Counted from the first letter of the stretch, positions 20,831 through 32,093 are shown. The stretch: 64,000 nucleotides of DNA from Lepidostoma basale (GCA_022606425.2 JAHDVF020001350.1:868001-932000), one strand, 5' to 3'. The notes: generated by a model from the letters alone, not told the origin. Translations and numbers: made by a program.

Positions 20831-21350
20831 TTGGAGTAACATCACTGCATTACCCACCCGATAATGAGACCAATTTCTGCCTGTCTTCGGCATAGTCCAT
20901 TAACCGCAAGACGGAGTTAGCAGGCCTTCAAATTAATACCACCACATTACATTATATTCCCCGTGGAAGCTGGCTACATCTCTTGCGGTAAACTTGAATG
21001 TTTTTTGTACCACAGCCGATAATTTACAATTTATCCATCACGGCGTTATAGACGGGGGATCTGTCAGTATGTGCCTACATGAGACAACACACTCGTCAGA
21101 TTTTTTTCAAAAATAAAAAAGCGCGCTGCAATTTCCGTCGTGCTTTGGCATATCAAGAAGTTAGTCAACCTGTCACAATTCAATGAATAAATTGTGATTT
21201 TATAAAAGTGTTTCCTATTAAACCGTTTAATAAAAATGTCGTCTGAGTAATAATAATAAACAATTTATTGAAAGCTAAGGCATTAACACTGTGGAATTCC
21301 ATAGTTATTAGGGAATTGAAAAAAAACTTTGTTTATTTTTCACAAAATAA
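20831..21350. other. no gene seen
   Basis: Unique sequence, GC-richer at 20850-21080. No recognisable frame. A P-type motif (GACATGTTTCGGAGGATATT, minus strand) follows at 21358-21392. Confidence 0.5.
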
Positions 21351-21567
21351 AAAAAAAAAACGACATGTTTCGGAGGATATTCAGGTATGAATATATTATA
21401 AAAACTAAACAAGAAAGACTATTATAAAAAACACATTTAAAATTCGATTTAGGGCAAATTGTTATAAGTACTAATAATTATTTTTTTATCAGAAAGAACT
21501 AATAAATAATATTAAACAATTACACGATGATAATATAAAAAAATTGTAATTTAGAAAAAACATACAT

Positions 21568-21775
21568 TTGGACTTGGACTTGGATCTTCTGGCTTACAGA
21601 GGTTCAGCTCTAATGGCTATTCCTCTTACGTCTGTAGGAAACATTTTTGGAATGTGATTTGTTAGTTGTTTTATGATGGAGCTAAATGTATGGCCCGGAG
21701 TGTCCCTCCGAAAGAGGGCGAGGAGGGATTTAGGGTTTATGATAAAGTCTTACATTATTGTCAAGGAATGGAAGA
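21568..21775 (-). mobile_element. family J 3' UTR
   Basis: The minus strand carries the CTCGCCCTCTTTCGGAGGGA, then ACTCCGGGCCATAC and CCAGAAGATCCAAGTCCAAG blocks. It matches 48283-48502 most closely, including AGACTTTATCATAAACC. Confidence 0.7.
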
Positions 21776-21984
21776 CACATTTTAAAATACATAATTTATA
21801 TAGAAATTAATAAATGATTACTTTGCATATGATTGGGAATGGGAGCTTGGGAGACTAAATAACAATAATGTAATAAACAATGAATATGTCGTCTTAATCG
21901 GTTTAGTATTGTGTCGAGTTTATAGCGTTCATATCCACAAAAATGCCTTTATTTATATATTATATAATAGTTAATAAAAATGAT

Positions 21985-22223
21985 ATCTGAGATGGTTTGG
22001 ACAAATGGAACGAACGGACGAAAGAAGAATGGTTAAAATGTTGTATACAAGCAGTGTGACCAATGAAAACTTAGCATGACTAAATTAATCAAATACTAAA
22101 AGGAGGCCTGATGTATGAATGTGGAGGAAGCTAGAGAGGTATGTCAGGATAGAGCAGTTTGGCGATCTATATTCTACTCCTTCGAAGAAACGGCCTAATG
22201 GTTAGTTAGTTAGTTCGTTAATA
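21985..22223 (+). mobile_element. family A4 copy
   Basis: Starts at RWFGQMERTDERRMVKMLYT, then SSVTNENLA, and ends with MNVEEAREVCQDRAVWRSIF, SFEETA-stop and a GTTAGTTAGTTAG tail. Internal deletions remove the RGRPRK linker and part of the HIRS segment. Confidence 0.8.
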
Positions 22224-22399
22224 GTTATATCGAAATCTTTTATAAAAACCTTTTTTGTGTTGTCATATAAATGAACTTATATTTTACCATAAATAAGAAA
22301 CGTTACAAAATAAACAAAGTTTCTAAAATTATTACACTTCCGTGAAAATCGGATTATTTTAAGTTAAAGAAAAATACGTATTTCGGTAAGAATCTTATC

Positions 22400-22960
22400 A
22401 TCCAAATTATATTGTGGGCAATCACGGGTCTCAGGTGATTCCAGAAACTGCAGCAATTGGCTTTGACAGTATAATTTACGGCCCTAATCGGTCGGTAAAA
22501 CTATTAAGCCAGGAAACTGTTTTACCGATCGTATTTCACGGAGAAAATTTTAATACCCAGACAATTTGGTGTTGAAATTATCGCACTTATTAGCGCGTCC
22601 GTCCGCCTCAAAGTGCCCGTAATTGTGGCAGGTATGGAAAGGTATCCGAGGGGAGGTTGTGGAATTATGTCGGGTTTTTGCCTTTTGCTATTTCAGCCGA
22701 AACGCCGATAGGGAAGATTGGCTTCTGGGAATTGCGTCTCGACTCTGAGGTCCTGGCGACTGGCCCGGGACGGACTGAGACACTGGGAACATTTTCATTG
22801 GATGACATATTTTTTGCATTGTTTTAAAGGTATTTATGGCGGCTGCGCAGGGATCGACGTGTTCATTGCACAGGTAGTTCGGCGTTCTCGGGAAGAATTT
22901 TCTGGGAAGATTTACTGGGAGGTAGAATGTGATTTTTGTTTTAGGAGATTAAAATAGTCT
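22400..22960. other. GC-richer unique island with a small open frame
   Basis: Non-repetitive segment. A plus-strand frame at 22718-22957 (79 codons, MASGNCVSTLRSWRLARDGL...) has no domain, splice context or homology I recognise. CG-rich motifs such as GATCGACGTG occur. It could be a noncoding conserved block or a single exon. The evidence is weak. Confidence 0.3.
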
Positions 22961-23076
22961 AGTAATGTTTTCAGATTCCAAAAATTTTTACATTGTCTCT
23001 AAATTGACAGAAAACAAGAAATACAATCGGAGCAATACAATTTTAGTAAAAGCTTATCTGTACATTGGGTATCTAA

Positions 23077-23372
23077 ATAACCAACTAACTTAGCATCACG
23101 CCGTCTCTCTGGAAGGATAGGCAGAGAGAATTGACTGCCACACATTTCTTTACTGACATATTTCTCTCGATTCCTCAACACTCATACATCGTGTCATGCA
23201 CGCGCGTCGATTTTTCTGACTCTTCACGTGGCCGACATTCAATATTTGATTTATTTGATCGTGCCACGTTTTCCTCGGTCTTCCTCTATTTCTGGTTCCA
23301 TTTATATCGTTAACATATAATATTTTTACCATTCTTTCTTCATTTTTTTTCCATATGTCCAAACCATCTTAA
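23077..23372 (-). mobile_element. family A2 copy
   Basis: Minus strand from the LDIWKKNEERMVKILYVNDI segment through NGTRNRGRPRKTWHDQINQI, then LNVGHVKSQKNRRACMTRCM to the GET end. The tail is short. The VNDINGTRNRGR residues assign it to A2. It directly abuts another A copy. Confidence 0.8.
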
Positions 23373-23394
23373 TAATCTTTCCTTGGTCTTGCTT

Positions 23395-23645
23395 ATATAA
23401 AACATCACACTGCTTATATAAAACATTTTAATCATTTTTCTCTCATCCATTCGTTGATGTCTGAACCTTCTGAGGGATCATTTTTTAATTTTAATTATGA
23501 TGCAATCATCTGCCTTACATTTCTTCCTAATTTCGTCGCTCGATATTCTATTATATATTGTTTTCCCGCACATTCTTCTCAGTGATCTCATTTCTACGGC
23601 ATTTATCCTACTTTCATCATTTTTTGCCAGCTCCAAGCTTCACTT
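23395..23645 (-). mobile_element. family A4 fragment
   Basis: Encodes, on the minus strand, RWFRHQRMDERKMIKMF in outline, and ADDCIIIKIKNDPS, GKTIYNRISSDEIRKKCKA and AVEMRSLRRMC. It lacks the 3' end. It continues into the rearranged junction at 23630-23835 shared with 15655-15795. Confidence 0.7.
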
Positions 23646-23835
23646 CCATACATAAGGGTAGATTCGGGTATCTACTTACAAAAATGTACTGAAAAATGTA
23701 CGAATTCAAATATATATTATATATTTATAAGTACCTATATCAAATATTTTTATATCTAATTTAGCTACTTTTAAAAATCCGAATCTTTTCACATGGAAAG
23801 AATGAATGAAGAAATAATGATAAAGAGAGTTGATG
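23646..23835 (-). repeat. rearranged family A junction, second copy
   Basis: The linker (23660-23790, containing GTATCTACTTAC and TTTAGCTAC) is followed by a sense family A piece, ATGGAAAGAATGAATGAAGA. The whole is the reverse complement of 15655-15795. Confidence 0.65.
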
Positions 23836-23914
23836 AAAGATAACTATGTATACGAATGGTCTAAGAATTGTTCTGTTGATGAAGCTATATATATTTTTGA
23901 AATTAATACAAGAA

Positions 23915-24312
23915 CAGCAACAAACCGTCACACCGTTTCTCCGACGGGGTAGGCAGAGAGAATGAACAGCCACACTACTCGATCCTGACACACCTCTTTA
24001 GATTTCTCTGCAATCATACGGCGAGTCATGTACGCATTTTCTCGGTCTCCCATGATTCCGTACTCCATTGACACCGTTAACGTATACTCTCTTAACCATT
24101 CTTTCTTCATCCATGCGTTCCATGTGTTCAAACCATAGCCATCCTTTAATAATTTTGTTCACATTTTTTTCTTCCGCTCTACATTCCTTCCTTATATCAG
24201 CATTTGAAATTCTGTCGTACATCGTTTTATCAAACATACGTCTAAGCGATCTCATATCTGCCGCATATATTTCTTCTTCTGCCAGACCAATGCTTCACTT
24301 CCATACATCAGG
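23915..24312 (-). mobile_element. family A3 copy
   Basis: The minus-strand frame 23998-24255 encodes MRSLRRMFDKTMYDRISNAD, then IRKECRAEEKNVNKIIKGWL and VKRVYVNGVNGVRNHGRPRK. The end is frame-broken but reaches GETV-stop and a TTGTTGCTGTTC tail. It lies head to head with the copy at 24365. Confidence 0.82.
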
Positions 24313-24364
24313 GTTTTTACTAAAACTCCATTATTAGTGCAAGAAATTATTATCAATTATCAAT

Positions 24365-24805
24365 GAAAATATTATCAATGAAAGCGAAAACGGCCGTTCA
24401 CAATGGAGTTCTGGTCCGATTCTGGATGAGAGCAGAATAAATGCGGTAGAGATGAGGTCCCTAAGACGTATGTGTGGTAGAACGATATACGACAGTATCT
24501 CAAATCCTGATATAAGAGACGAATGTAGAGCGGAAGAAGGTACTATGAACAAAATTATCAAAGGATCGCTGCGTTCGTTCGGACATATGGAACGCATGGA
24601 TGGAGAAAGAATGGTTTATGATGTAAATGGGGTACGAAGTCGAGGCAGACCGAGGAAAACATGGCATGACCAAATTAATCAAATTTTAAAGGTTGGTCAA
24701 CTCGTTGTATGAATGTGGAGGAAGCTATAGAGGTTTGCCAGGATAGAGTAGTGTGGCGGTCCATTCTTTCCGCCTACCCCTACGGGGAAACGGCGTGATG
24801 GTTTA
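24365..24805 (+). mobile_element. family A3 copy
   Basis: Starts at MKAKTAVHNGVLV, then DESRINAVEMRSLRRMCGRT, DECRAEEGTMNKIIKGSLRS and VNGVRSRGRPRKTWHDQINQ, ending with the GETA-stop and GGTTTATGATATT. There are deletions in the DPYVWK/AWNW and HVRSR regions. Confidence 0.82.
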
Positions 24806-25490
24806 TGATATTATTATGACAAATATAAAAATAAAATGGAATTTTATAAATGGTAATAAAGTTATGTAACTGCATTGCTAAATAGTATATTTTAGAAATT
24901 TTATAATAGAGAACTTTTGAATATAGTAAAAAGTATACTAGAAAGTAGAAAAAACTGTGTTGACGCCCCAAGTTGATCAAATATTAACAATTAAGTACAA
25001 CGAAGACGTATTTGCATAACATACGTGTAGCTATTCATCATGAGTGTGCACAATATTATCAACAGATAAAAAAACGTAAGCGGGAATTTTGATTTCACAT
25101 TTTTATCAATATGTGACGATTTATTTGATATAGAAACGTCGTCACAATTGACCAATTCAAATGTAAAAAAATGTAATCTAGATCAGCCTCGAATTTTGAT
25201 ATAGTACGATCACCCTTGGGCCTTGCAAATTTATCGCCTTGGCAAGGTTGTACAATATTTGAACCCTGTGATAAGTGTTATCGGATAAATTTGAGTGTCA
25301 GGGCCATTCTTCGATCGATCAAAACGTTTTTTTTTGCGTAAATATGGGTGTTATCTTTGCTATCATATTTTTTACCAGCTGCAGTTATAATATAAGCTAA
25401 CTTTTAAAGATAAACTACACAAATAAAATCAATTTTTATTTCTTTTACCATATTCGTATATTCGACATAACTATGAGTTGTGGATTCATT
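24806..25490. other. no gene seen
   Basis: AT-rich, non-repetitive. A T-run at about 25327 and no recognisable coding. Confidence 0.5.
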
Positions 25491-25495
25491 GAACA

Positions 25496-26093
25496 ATGTT
25501 TATTACTAAAGAACACCAAGGAGTTTGTCACCTCGGGAGCAAAATACCATGGGACGGTCGGTCTAAGAGCGAGGTCGACAGCCGTATACATCAGGCTAGG
25601 CTTGCATTTAATAAAAGGTCGAAAATAATAGAATCGAATAATATAGACCTAAAAACTGAGAATACTCCTCATCAAGACCTATGTATGGAGTATCTTGATG
25701 TACGGCTGCGAGACATGGTGCCTATCCGAAAGAGATAAACGGAGACTAGAGGTTTTTGAGATGTGGTCCTATAGAAGACTATTAGGAATTTCCTGGAGAG
25801 CCCACATTACAAATGAGGAGGTTCTCCAAAGAATCTAAGGAGGAAGGCACCTGCTCAGGACCTTGTCTGAAAGGCGTGCAAGATGGATCGGCCATGTAAT
25901 CCGACAAAAGGCCTCTTGCATGCTATAATGGAGGGTATGACCGAGGGAACAAACTCTAGGGGACCTGTTGGTGGACGTGCGCTGTTCATCATATGCAGAT
26001 TTCAAAAGAGCCGCATAAGACAGGGAAGAATGGAAGAGAAGAATAGAAGAAATTGCTGCAAACCAATCCCAGGATTGAAACCAGAGAGAGAGA
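25496..26093 (+). mobile_element. family B non-LTR RT, longest copy
   Basis: The first frame encodes HLGSKIPWDGRSKSEVDSRI and HQARLAFNKRSKIIESNNID (the YLGS-I motif region). After a break come YGCETW-like, RRLEVFEMWSYRRLLGISWR and NEEVLQRI, then SERRARWIGHVIRQ and REEWKRRIEEIAANQSQD-stop. A deletion removes the REYLEDLL linker seen at 9436 and 47349. It is 5'-truncated. Confidence 0.8.
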
Positions 26094-26209
26094 AATACCA
26101 CTAACTTTATTAAATAGTACAATTAAATTACAAACATTTTTTAGACACAGAAGCCCTTCGTCAGTATTTTGGGAGTTTTTGTATAATATCTTCTCTTCTA
26201 CAATTCTCT

Positions 26210-26330
26210 CTTTATGTTTACATTTGACACTCTAACATGTACAGATTTATCACACATTCGTCTAAGATATATAATTTCTGCTTTTAATCTACTTTGATTA
26301 TTTTTTTACCAGTTCCATGCTTCATCATAC
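26210..26330 (-). mobile_element. family A1 internal fragment
   Basis: On the minus strand, ELVKK..SRLKAEIIYLRRMC, then DKSVHVRVSNVN in outline. It matches the EMRSLRRMCGKSVYDRVSNA region of A1 but has neither end. Confidence 0.6.
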
Positions 26331-26344
26331 TCACATGGAGAGAA

Positions 26345-27023
26345 TATGTGGAGTTGCAGTGAAAATGTTGGGATTTATTCTCCGAACTGGTAGAGTTTTT
26401 AGGAATCCCTATTTTTTGTGAATATTGTATAACTCATTGGTTCTGAGCCGGCTCGAGTGTGGTTCGATGATATGGAGTCCCCACGAGGCAAGATACTCGC
26501 TCATGTTATAAAGGGTTCAGAAAAGATTTCTGAGATATCTCTACATGAGAGAGTTTGGTAGCTATACGTGGTTTTATCCCACTGCATTCCTCTTGGGCAT
26601 GCTGGGGACCAATAGTTTACCGATAAGAAGGGATGGGTGCACACTTACCAATTTCTTCAGACTTATCAGGGGATTCTTTGAGAATTCCGTCATCTTGGAG
26701 GCTATCCATTTTTATGTTCCGGATGGTTATCTTCGACAGCGTCAGCACAGACTGTTTTATCTCCCAACATGCAGAACCAACCAAGGGAGAGCATTCAAAC
26801 TGCTGAACATGATCGCTTCGGAGATCGATGTATTTCATATTCGTGAAAGTACGTTCAGAAGACAAATACTTTTGACTTTGGAGAGTATCCTGTATTCCTA
26901 ATGTCAAACCATCTCTCATGCGTTCCTGGTATTACATATTTATTATATTTTACCTGTTCTCAATTAAACTATAATAATCGTTTGTAATATCTTTTGAGAA
27001 AATAAACTGATTTGATTTGATAA
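26345..27023 (+). mobile_element. family I non-LTR RT, best copy
   Basis: Upstream in another frame are SRLECGSMIWSPHEARYSL and RVQKRFLRYLYMREFG, the RT thumb motifs. The open frame 26545-26901 continues YPTAFLLGMLGTNSLPIRRD, FFRLIRGFFENSVILE, GYLRQRQHRLFYLPTCRTN and SEIDVFHIRESTFRRQILL, ending LESILYS-stop. The 3' UTR and a TGATTTGATTTGAT tail complete it. Short internal deletion in the LVTPVGRA segment. Confidence 0.85.
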
Positions 27024-27027
27024 CCAA

Positions 27028-27562
27028 AACTAACTAACCATCACGCCATTTCCCCGGAAGGGTAGGCAAAGAGGATGGATCGCCACAATGCTCTATCCTG
27101 GCATACCTCTCGGGCTTCCTCTACATTCATACATCGTACCATGCACGCACGTCTATTATTCCGACTTCGAATGTGACCGCCTTTTAGTAATTGATAAATT
27201 TGATTATGCCATGTTTTCCTCGGTCATCATCGGCTTCTTTTTCCACTCACGCTGCTTGTGTACAACTTTTTTACCATTCTACTATCATCTCCGTTCGTTC
27301 CATATGTCCAAACCATCTCAGGGATCCTTTTTTAATTTTATCCATGATGCAGTCATCGGCCTTACATTTCTTTCTTATTTCATCGTTCGGTATACCACAT
27401 TCTTCTTAGTGATCTCATTTTTACGGCGTTTATCCTGCTTTCATCCTTCTTTTGCCAGCTCCAAGCTTCACTTCCATACACGAGGAGTGGCACTAGAACT
27501 CCAATGTGCACTGCCATCTTTGCTTCTGTAGATATATTTCTATTTGCAGTAATGACTTTGAT
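27028..27562 (-). mobile_element. family A4 copy
   Basis: The reverse tail AACTAACTAACC is followed on the minus strand by GETA end, CMNVEEAREVCQDRALWRSI in outline, the GRP linker, RMNGDDSRMVKKLYTSSVSG, MRSLR(R)MW and YGSEAWSWQKKDESRINAVK, up to VITANRNISTEAKMAVHIGV. Frameshifts are scattered. It lies immediately beyond the tail of the I copy. Confidence 0.85.
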
Positions 27563-27577
27563 TTGATCATTATGTAA

Positions 27578-27899
27578 TATCGTAAATTAAACAAAAATGA
27601 CAATATGTGCACCATCTAAAAAGAACATTTTGTGTTAAATTATTTTTATTTTGTTATTTTATTTTATTTCATTGTATTTTATATTATTTGTTTTAGATTT
27701 ATTTTGTGAGTGTTGGACGATCGAAGTGTGCGCGGGAGATGCCTATTGGTGGCGATGAGGTTCGCAACCCATCACACCGCGTCTCCCGCGGGGCGAAAAG
27801 AGATGGATGGAATGCCGCATCAGTAAAAGTGTGACAGTCCATTCTTTCTGCCTACCCTTTCGGGGAGATGGCGTGATGGTTAGTTAGTTAGTTAGTTAA
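27578..27899 (+). mobile_element. non-autonomous family N copy
   Basis: The non-A part (ACAATATGTGCACCATC... GAAGTGTGCGCGGGAGATGC, GGCGATGAGGTTCGCAACCC) is joined to the last about 60 bp of family A (CAGTCCATTCTTTCTGCCTA ... GCGTGATGG) and a (GTTA)n tail. Other copies lie at 30770, 34317 and 53367. The A-derived end explains how it could use A machinery. Confidence 0.8.
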
Positions 27900-27989
27900 G
27901 CAGAAATGCGATGCTTTTGATTAAGTGGCATCTATTTATCTTGGGTTAATTGAAATAATTTTGATAGGAATCGTATTAGAGGAAAATGA

Positions 27990-28215
27990 ATAAAAAATGA
28001 GGTTTAAAACTACCTGCGGCGATGTTTGGTTTATTCGACGTGGCCAAAAGGAACAAAGGACGGACCTACCGGGGCCGTGGGTTTGGGAAGGGGTACACTT
28101 AGCGGATGAATTATTATGTTCAAACATGAAGACAGGCCGCTGTAGACAGACGCGAACTACATGCAACCTCAACCCAAAAAATACCGCATACCGTGTAAAC
28201 CCAGAATCAGGATTC
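27990..28215. other. GC-richer unique island
   Basis: Non-repetitive. Open in one frame on each strand (80 and 99 codons), but neither product has a recognisable motif. Confidence 0.3.
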
Positions 28216-28274
28216 AGAGAAATTACGAAAAACAAATGACGTAAAGAAATTAATAAAGCGTTTCATCGTGTATA

Positions 28275-28616
28275 TGGTACATCTTCGAAATTTTAATAAG
28301 CATTCAGACTGTTTTATCTCCCAACATGCAGAACCAACCTGCCTCTGGTGATGCCGGTGGGGAGAGAAATCAAACTGCTGAACATGATCGCTTCGGAGAT
28401 CGATGTCTTTCATATTCGTGAAAGTACATTCAGAAGACAAATACTCTTGACTTTGGAGAGTATCTTGTATTCCTAATGTCGAACCATCTCTCATGCGTCC
28501 TGGTATTATATATTTATTATGTTTTACCTGTTCTCAATAGATGCCTTAAACTATAATATAAAAAATGTTTGTAATGTCTTTTGAGAAAATAAACTGATTT
28601 GATTTGATTTGATTTA
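28275..28616 (+). mobile_element. family I 3' end
   Basis: Encodes LFYLPTCRTNLPLVMPVGRE and SEIDVFHIRESTFRRQILLT in a frame broken by one base, then LESILYS-stop, the 3' UTR and (TTTGA)n. It preserves the LVMPVGRE segment lost in the 26345 copy. Confidence 0.82.
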
Positions 28617-28709
28617 TTTCGTCAATAGTTCTTCTTTAATTCAAAACAATATATGTCAACATTGTGATATGAAATGACAGTTTTTCCAATTTAAACATTT
28701 AATATTGTG

Positions 28710-28918
28710 AAATAGAGGAAGACCGAGGAAAACGTGGCACGATCAAATAAATCAAATATTAAATGTCGGCCATGTGAGGAGTCTGAGAAATCGACGCGCG
28801 AGCATGACACGATGTATGAATATTGAGGAAGCGAGAGAAATATGCCAGGAAAGAAAAGTGCGGCAGTCCATTCTTTCTGCCTACTTCTTCGGGGAGACGG
28901 CGTGATGGTTAGTTAGTT
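28710..28918 (+). mobile_element. family A2 3' end
   Basis: Encodes RGRPRKTWHDQINQILNVGH, VRSLRNRRASMTRCMNIEEA and REICQERKVRQSILSAYFFG, then ETA-stop and GTTAGTTA. The last 65 codons of A2 are open. Confidence 0.85.
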
Positions 28919-28974
28919 ATATTGTGTTTCGGTCAAAACAATTATAACCTTTTACTATTTTTTTTTAAATCGTG

Positions 28975-29475
28975 TAAAACACCACATCAAATAATTAATA
29001 AGAATGAAAACGTGTGTTTTTTAGAAATTTTATTATATTTTATGGGAATTAAAATTTTCGTATTGCTTAAAGCATAGGTTTCCAATCTTTTCTGGGCCAC
29101 CGCCCCTTTACAAGAAAAATAAGCATTCAGCGCCCCCCTCCCATAAAAGTTATTCCAAATATTTAGAAACATATAGTTGAATTTTAAAATATTATTAAAT
29201 CTTTTATGTATCTAAAAACAACATATGGTAGAATACCGAACGAAGAAAAGGAAGAAATGATTAGCGTGTTTTTTTTGTATTTTTAGACTATATTTTTTTA
29301 TATGCCCACGCTCTCAATTTTTTCTGGGTTTTCTACTGCCACCCTGAAAGTCTCAAACGCCCACAAGTAGGCGTTATCGCCCACTTTGAGAACCTTGGGC
29401 TTAAAGCATTTGATAATGCGTTAGCAAGGTGAAACATGTCATTTACATAAAATATAATAAAACTTTGAGAAAACA
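28975..29475. repeat. P repeat interrupted by a hAT MITE
   Basis: The block AATTAATAAGAATGAAAACG at 28990 and the motif TGCGTTAGCAAGGTGAAACA, then TGTC, at 29411-29437 belong to P repeats. The plus/minus halves are split by the hAT element at 29073-29398, whose TSD GCTTAAAG was part of P (TTGCTTAAAGCATTTGATAA). Confidence 0.6.
29073..29398 (-). mobile_element. hAT MITE with perfect 8-bp TSD
   Basis: The ends CATAGGTTTCCAAT and TTTGAGAACCTTGG match the hAT at 12988-15212 and 56316-56624. GCTTAAAG flanks it on both sides (29065-29072, 29399-29406). It contains a short piece of the captured family A segment (GAATACCGAACGAAGAAAAG), so it descends from the composite form, with loss of most of the interior. 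Confidence 0.9.
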
Positions 29476-29573
29476 TACTGTTTCATTTGGATTAATTATC
29501 TATTTTTAATTATTTATCATTCATTTGGATTAATTATCTATTTTATTGATTTATTAATTATTAATTTAATTAT

Positions 29574-30118
29574 AAACTAACTAAACTAACTTACCATCAC
29601 GCCGTCTCCCCGGAGGGGTAGGCAGAAAGAATGGAACGCCACACTGTTCTGTCCTGACATACGTCTCTCGCTCCCTCTACATTCATACATCTTGTCATGC
29701 ACGCACGTCGATTTTTCCGACTCCTCATGTGACCGACATTCAATATTTGATTGATTTGATCGTGCCGCGTTTTCCTCGGCCTTCCTCTATTTCTAGCTCC
29801 GTTCACGCCGTTTACATATACATTCTTTACTATTCTGTCTTCACTTATTCTTTCCATGTGTCCAAACCATCTTAATGACCCTTTCCTTATTTTGTTCATA
29901 ACACTTTCATTCGCACCACATTCACATCTTATACTTGCATTTGTCACTCTATCATAAACAGATTTGCCACACATTCGTCTTAGAGATCTCATTTCTACTG
30001 CATTTATTCTACTTTCATCCTTCTTTGCCAGTTCCATGCTTCACTTCCATACATAAGGGTCGGCACAAGAACACCATTGTGCACTGCCATCTTAGCTTTT
30101 TTGGATAGGCTTTTGTTT
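29574..30118 (-). mobile_element. family A1 copy with a 146-codon open frame
   Basis: The minus-strand frame 29597-30037 encodes MELAKKDESRINAVEMRSLR, RMCGKSVYDRVTNASIRCEC, NKIRKGSLRWFGHMERISED, VYVNGVNGARNRGRPRKTRH and NVGHMRSRKNRRACMTRCMN to LSAYPSGETA-stop. GVNGARNRGR marks subfamily A1. Upstream, PTLMYGSEAWNWQ is frameshifted. The tail is (GTTA/GTTTA)n. The C terminus is intact but the RT core is missing. Confidence 0.88.
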
Positions 30119-30244
30119 AATTATCTATTTTTAATTAGAACGTTTTAATAATGGAATGATCGCACCTTGGTTTAAACGGTTAATGTGTGAGAAATACTAA
30201 TACAGCCCTGCATAAAATTATTACGTATGTTTTTTAAATAAGTA

Positions 30245-30500
30245 GGTACCTACATCCTGAATGAAATTCGACAAGAGGGACGAGTGTAGACCTTTCTCCA
30301 CGTGATTTTTCAATATTAATTTTATGGCTACATCTGCTCAGAGGTCCCGCTTTATAGAGGACCTCCCCGCGGGGGAATCGGTTCGAAAAGGGGTCCCAAA
30401 ACCAAAGGAAGCGCTTTGACCCCGAACAACGGAAAGGCGATATCGTTAAATCCGACCAATTCATAAAGATCACATTCTGTAACGTGATACACCGGCTCTT
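30245..30500. other. unique island
   Basis: GC-richer, non-repetitive. The minus-strand 79-codon frame (30234-30473) has no recognisable domain. Confidence 0.3.
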
Positions 30501-30644
30501 GCATTGTGCTTCTGGAAAGAATTAACTGAAATAGGAAGCTGCGTGTGATTCATTCATATTATTCTTGGTTCTTTGACAATACTTTGATATTTATTGTTTC
30601 TTGAACAATGAAATAAAACTACAATAAATATATAATATTAATGA

Positions 30645-30700
30645 AAACGTCGATTTTATAGAAGTTTTATTATATTTTATGGAAATGATACTTCGATAAC
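30645..30700 (-). repeat. P repeat fragment
   Basis: TTAATGAAAACGTCGATTTT, then AGAAGTTTTATTATATTTTA, is the A/T-rich part of the P block. The GAAAC motif is degraded. Confidence 0.45.
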
Positions 30701-30769
30701 AATTCGATGACCAGTCGTAGAATATGTGGAATAAAACAAAATTTTATATAATTTTTTTTTTATTAAACT

Positions 30770-30925
30770 AACTAACTAACTAACTAACCATCACGCCGTC
30801 TCCCCGAAAGGGTAGGCAGAAAGAATGGACTGCCACACTTTAATCGATGCGGCACTCCATCCTTCTCTTTTCGCCATCGCGAGAGACGCGGTGTGATGGG
30901 TTGCGAACCTCATCGCCACTAATAT
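30770..30925 (-). mobile_element. family N copy, 3' part
   Basis: Reverse (GTTA)n tail at 30770, A-derived end, then on the minus strand AAAGTGTGGCAGTCCATTC and the GATGAGGTTCGCAACCCATC block. It is 5'-truncated at the CGATGAGG segment and nearly identical to 34317-34497. Confidence 0.82.
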
Positions 30926-30964
30926 TATTATTTATAATCAATTCCTATTATTATCTTTACTAAT

Positions 30965-31265
30965 TAAAAAATAACTAACTAACCTCACGCCGTCTCCCCG
31001 GAGGGGTAGGCAGAAAGAATGGAATGCCACGCTGTTCTGTCCTGACATACTTCTCTCGATTCCTCTACGTTCATACATCTTGTCATGCACGCACGTCGAT
31101 TACTCTGACTCCTCACGTGACCGACATTCAATAGTTGATTGATTTGATCGTGTCACGTTTTCTTCGGCCTTCCTCTATTTCTAGCTCCGTTTACGCCGTT
31201 TACATATACCTTCTTTACCATTCTGTCTTCACTCATTCTTTCCATGTGTCCAAACCATCTTAATG
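30965..31265 (-). mobile_element. family A1 copy
   Basis: Minus strand encodes RWFGHMERMSEDRMVKKVYV, NGVNGARNRGRPKKT and NVGHVRSQSNRRACMTRCMN, to GETA-stop, with a TTAGTTAGTTATTT tail. It ends at the RWFG segment exactly where an A2 copy begins on the other strand. Confidence 0.82.
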
Positions 31266-31625
31266 ACCAATCCAAGTAGGTGCGAATGATGGTGTCATGA
31301 ACAAAATAACGAAAGGATCATTAAGATGGTTTGGACATATGGAAAGAATGAATGAAGAAAGAATGGTAAAAAAATTATATGTTAATGATGTAAATGGTAC
31401 CAGAAATAGAGGAAGACCGAGGAAACGTGGCACGATCAAATAAATCAAATATTGAATGTCGGCCATGTGAGGAGTCAGAGAAATCGACGCGCGTGCATGA
31501 CACGATGTATGAATGTTGAGGAAGCGAGAGAAATATGTCAGGAAAGAAAGGTGTGGCAGTCCATTATTTTTGCCTACCCCTTCGGGGAGACGGCGTGATG
31601 GTTAGTTGGTTAGTTAGTTAGTTTT
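31266..31625 (+). mobile_element. family A2 copy
   Basis: Encodes GANDGVMNKITKGSLRWFGH, MERMNEERMVKKLYVNDVNG, TRNRGRPRK, and (after a frameshift) NVGHVRSQRNRRACMTRCMN to LPTPSGRRR/GETA end. The tail is GGTTAGTTGGTTAGTTAG. It is head to head with the A1 copy at 30965, a different subfamily, so two separate insertions. Confidence 0.82.
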
Positions 31626-31839
31626 AGTTATAAAAAAAAAACTAGTGTGTTGCCGATTGAGATATCATCATTCCAGAAACATGTTTACAATTTAAATTAG
31701 GAACAAAGAGAAGGATTCGAAATAAATGAGGCAGCGTACTAAGAAAACAGAACACACAGAACGGAAAGTAAGATAATTAAGTAAAAATATTCCTATAAAA
31801 ATATTCCTACACAGAACGGAGTTTATTTTTGTTATTTGA

Positions 31840-32000
31840 AGTAGCCCGTAACGAAAAGTTTCCCGACTTCGTCCCTTAACCGAGTGCCGTCCGAAGACGC
31901 CTGGCGCCCGCCGCTCTCTCCGACAGGGGATGAGAAATTGACGAACCATTTATCACCGAGAGGAATGCACAAAAAATGCGGAGACAATGCCGCACGGACT
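31840..32000. other. GC-richer unique island
   Basis: Non-repetitive; includes GCCCGCCGCTCTCTCC. The minus-strand frame over it has no recognisable motif. Confidence 0.3.
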
Positions 32001-32093
32001 ATTAAGAATTGCGGTTTTTAGTTCTCTTAGATAATTTCGCGATTTCATTTTTATATTTCCGAAAAAATCTAAATTTTTAAAAACATATTTCAG

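Noticed and set aside
22718..22957. Host exon or small gene
   Set aside because: An open 79-codon frame without recognisable domain, clear splice sites or start context; kept only as part of a unique island.
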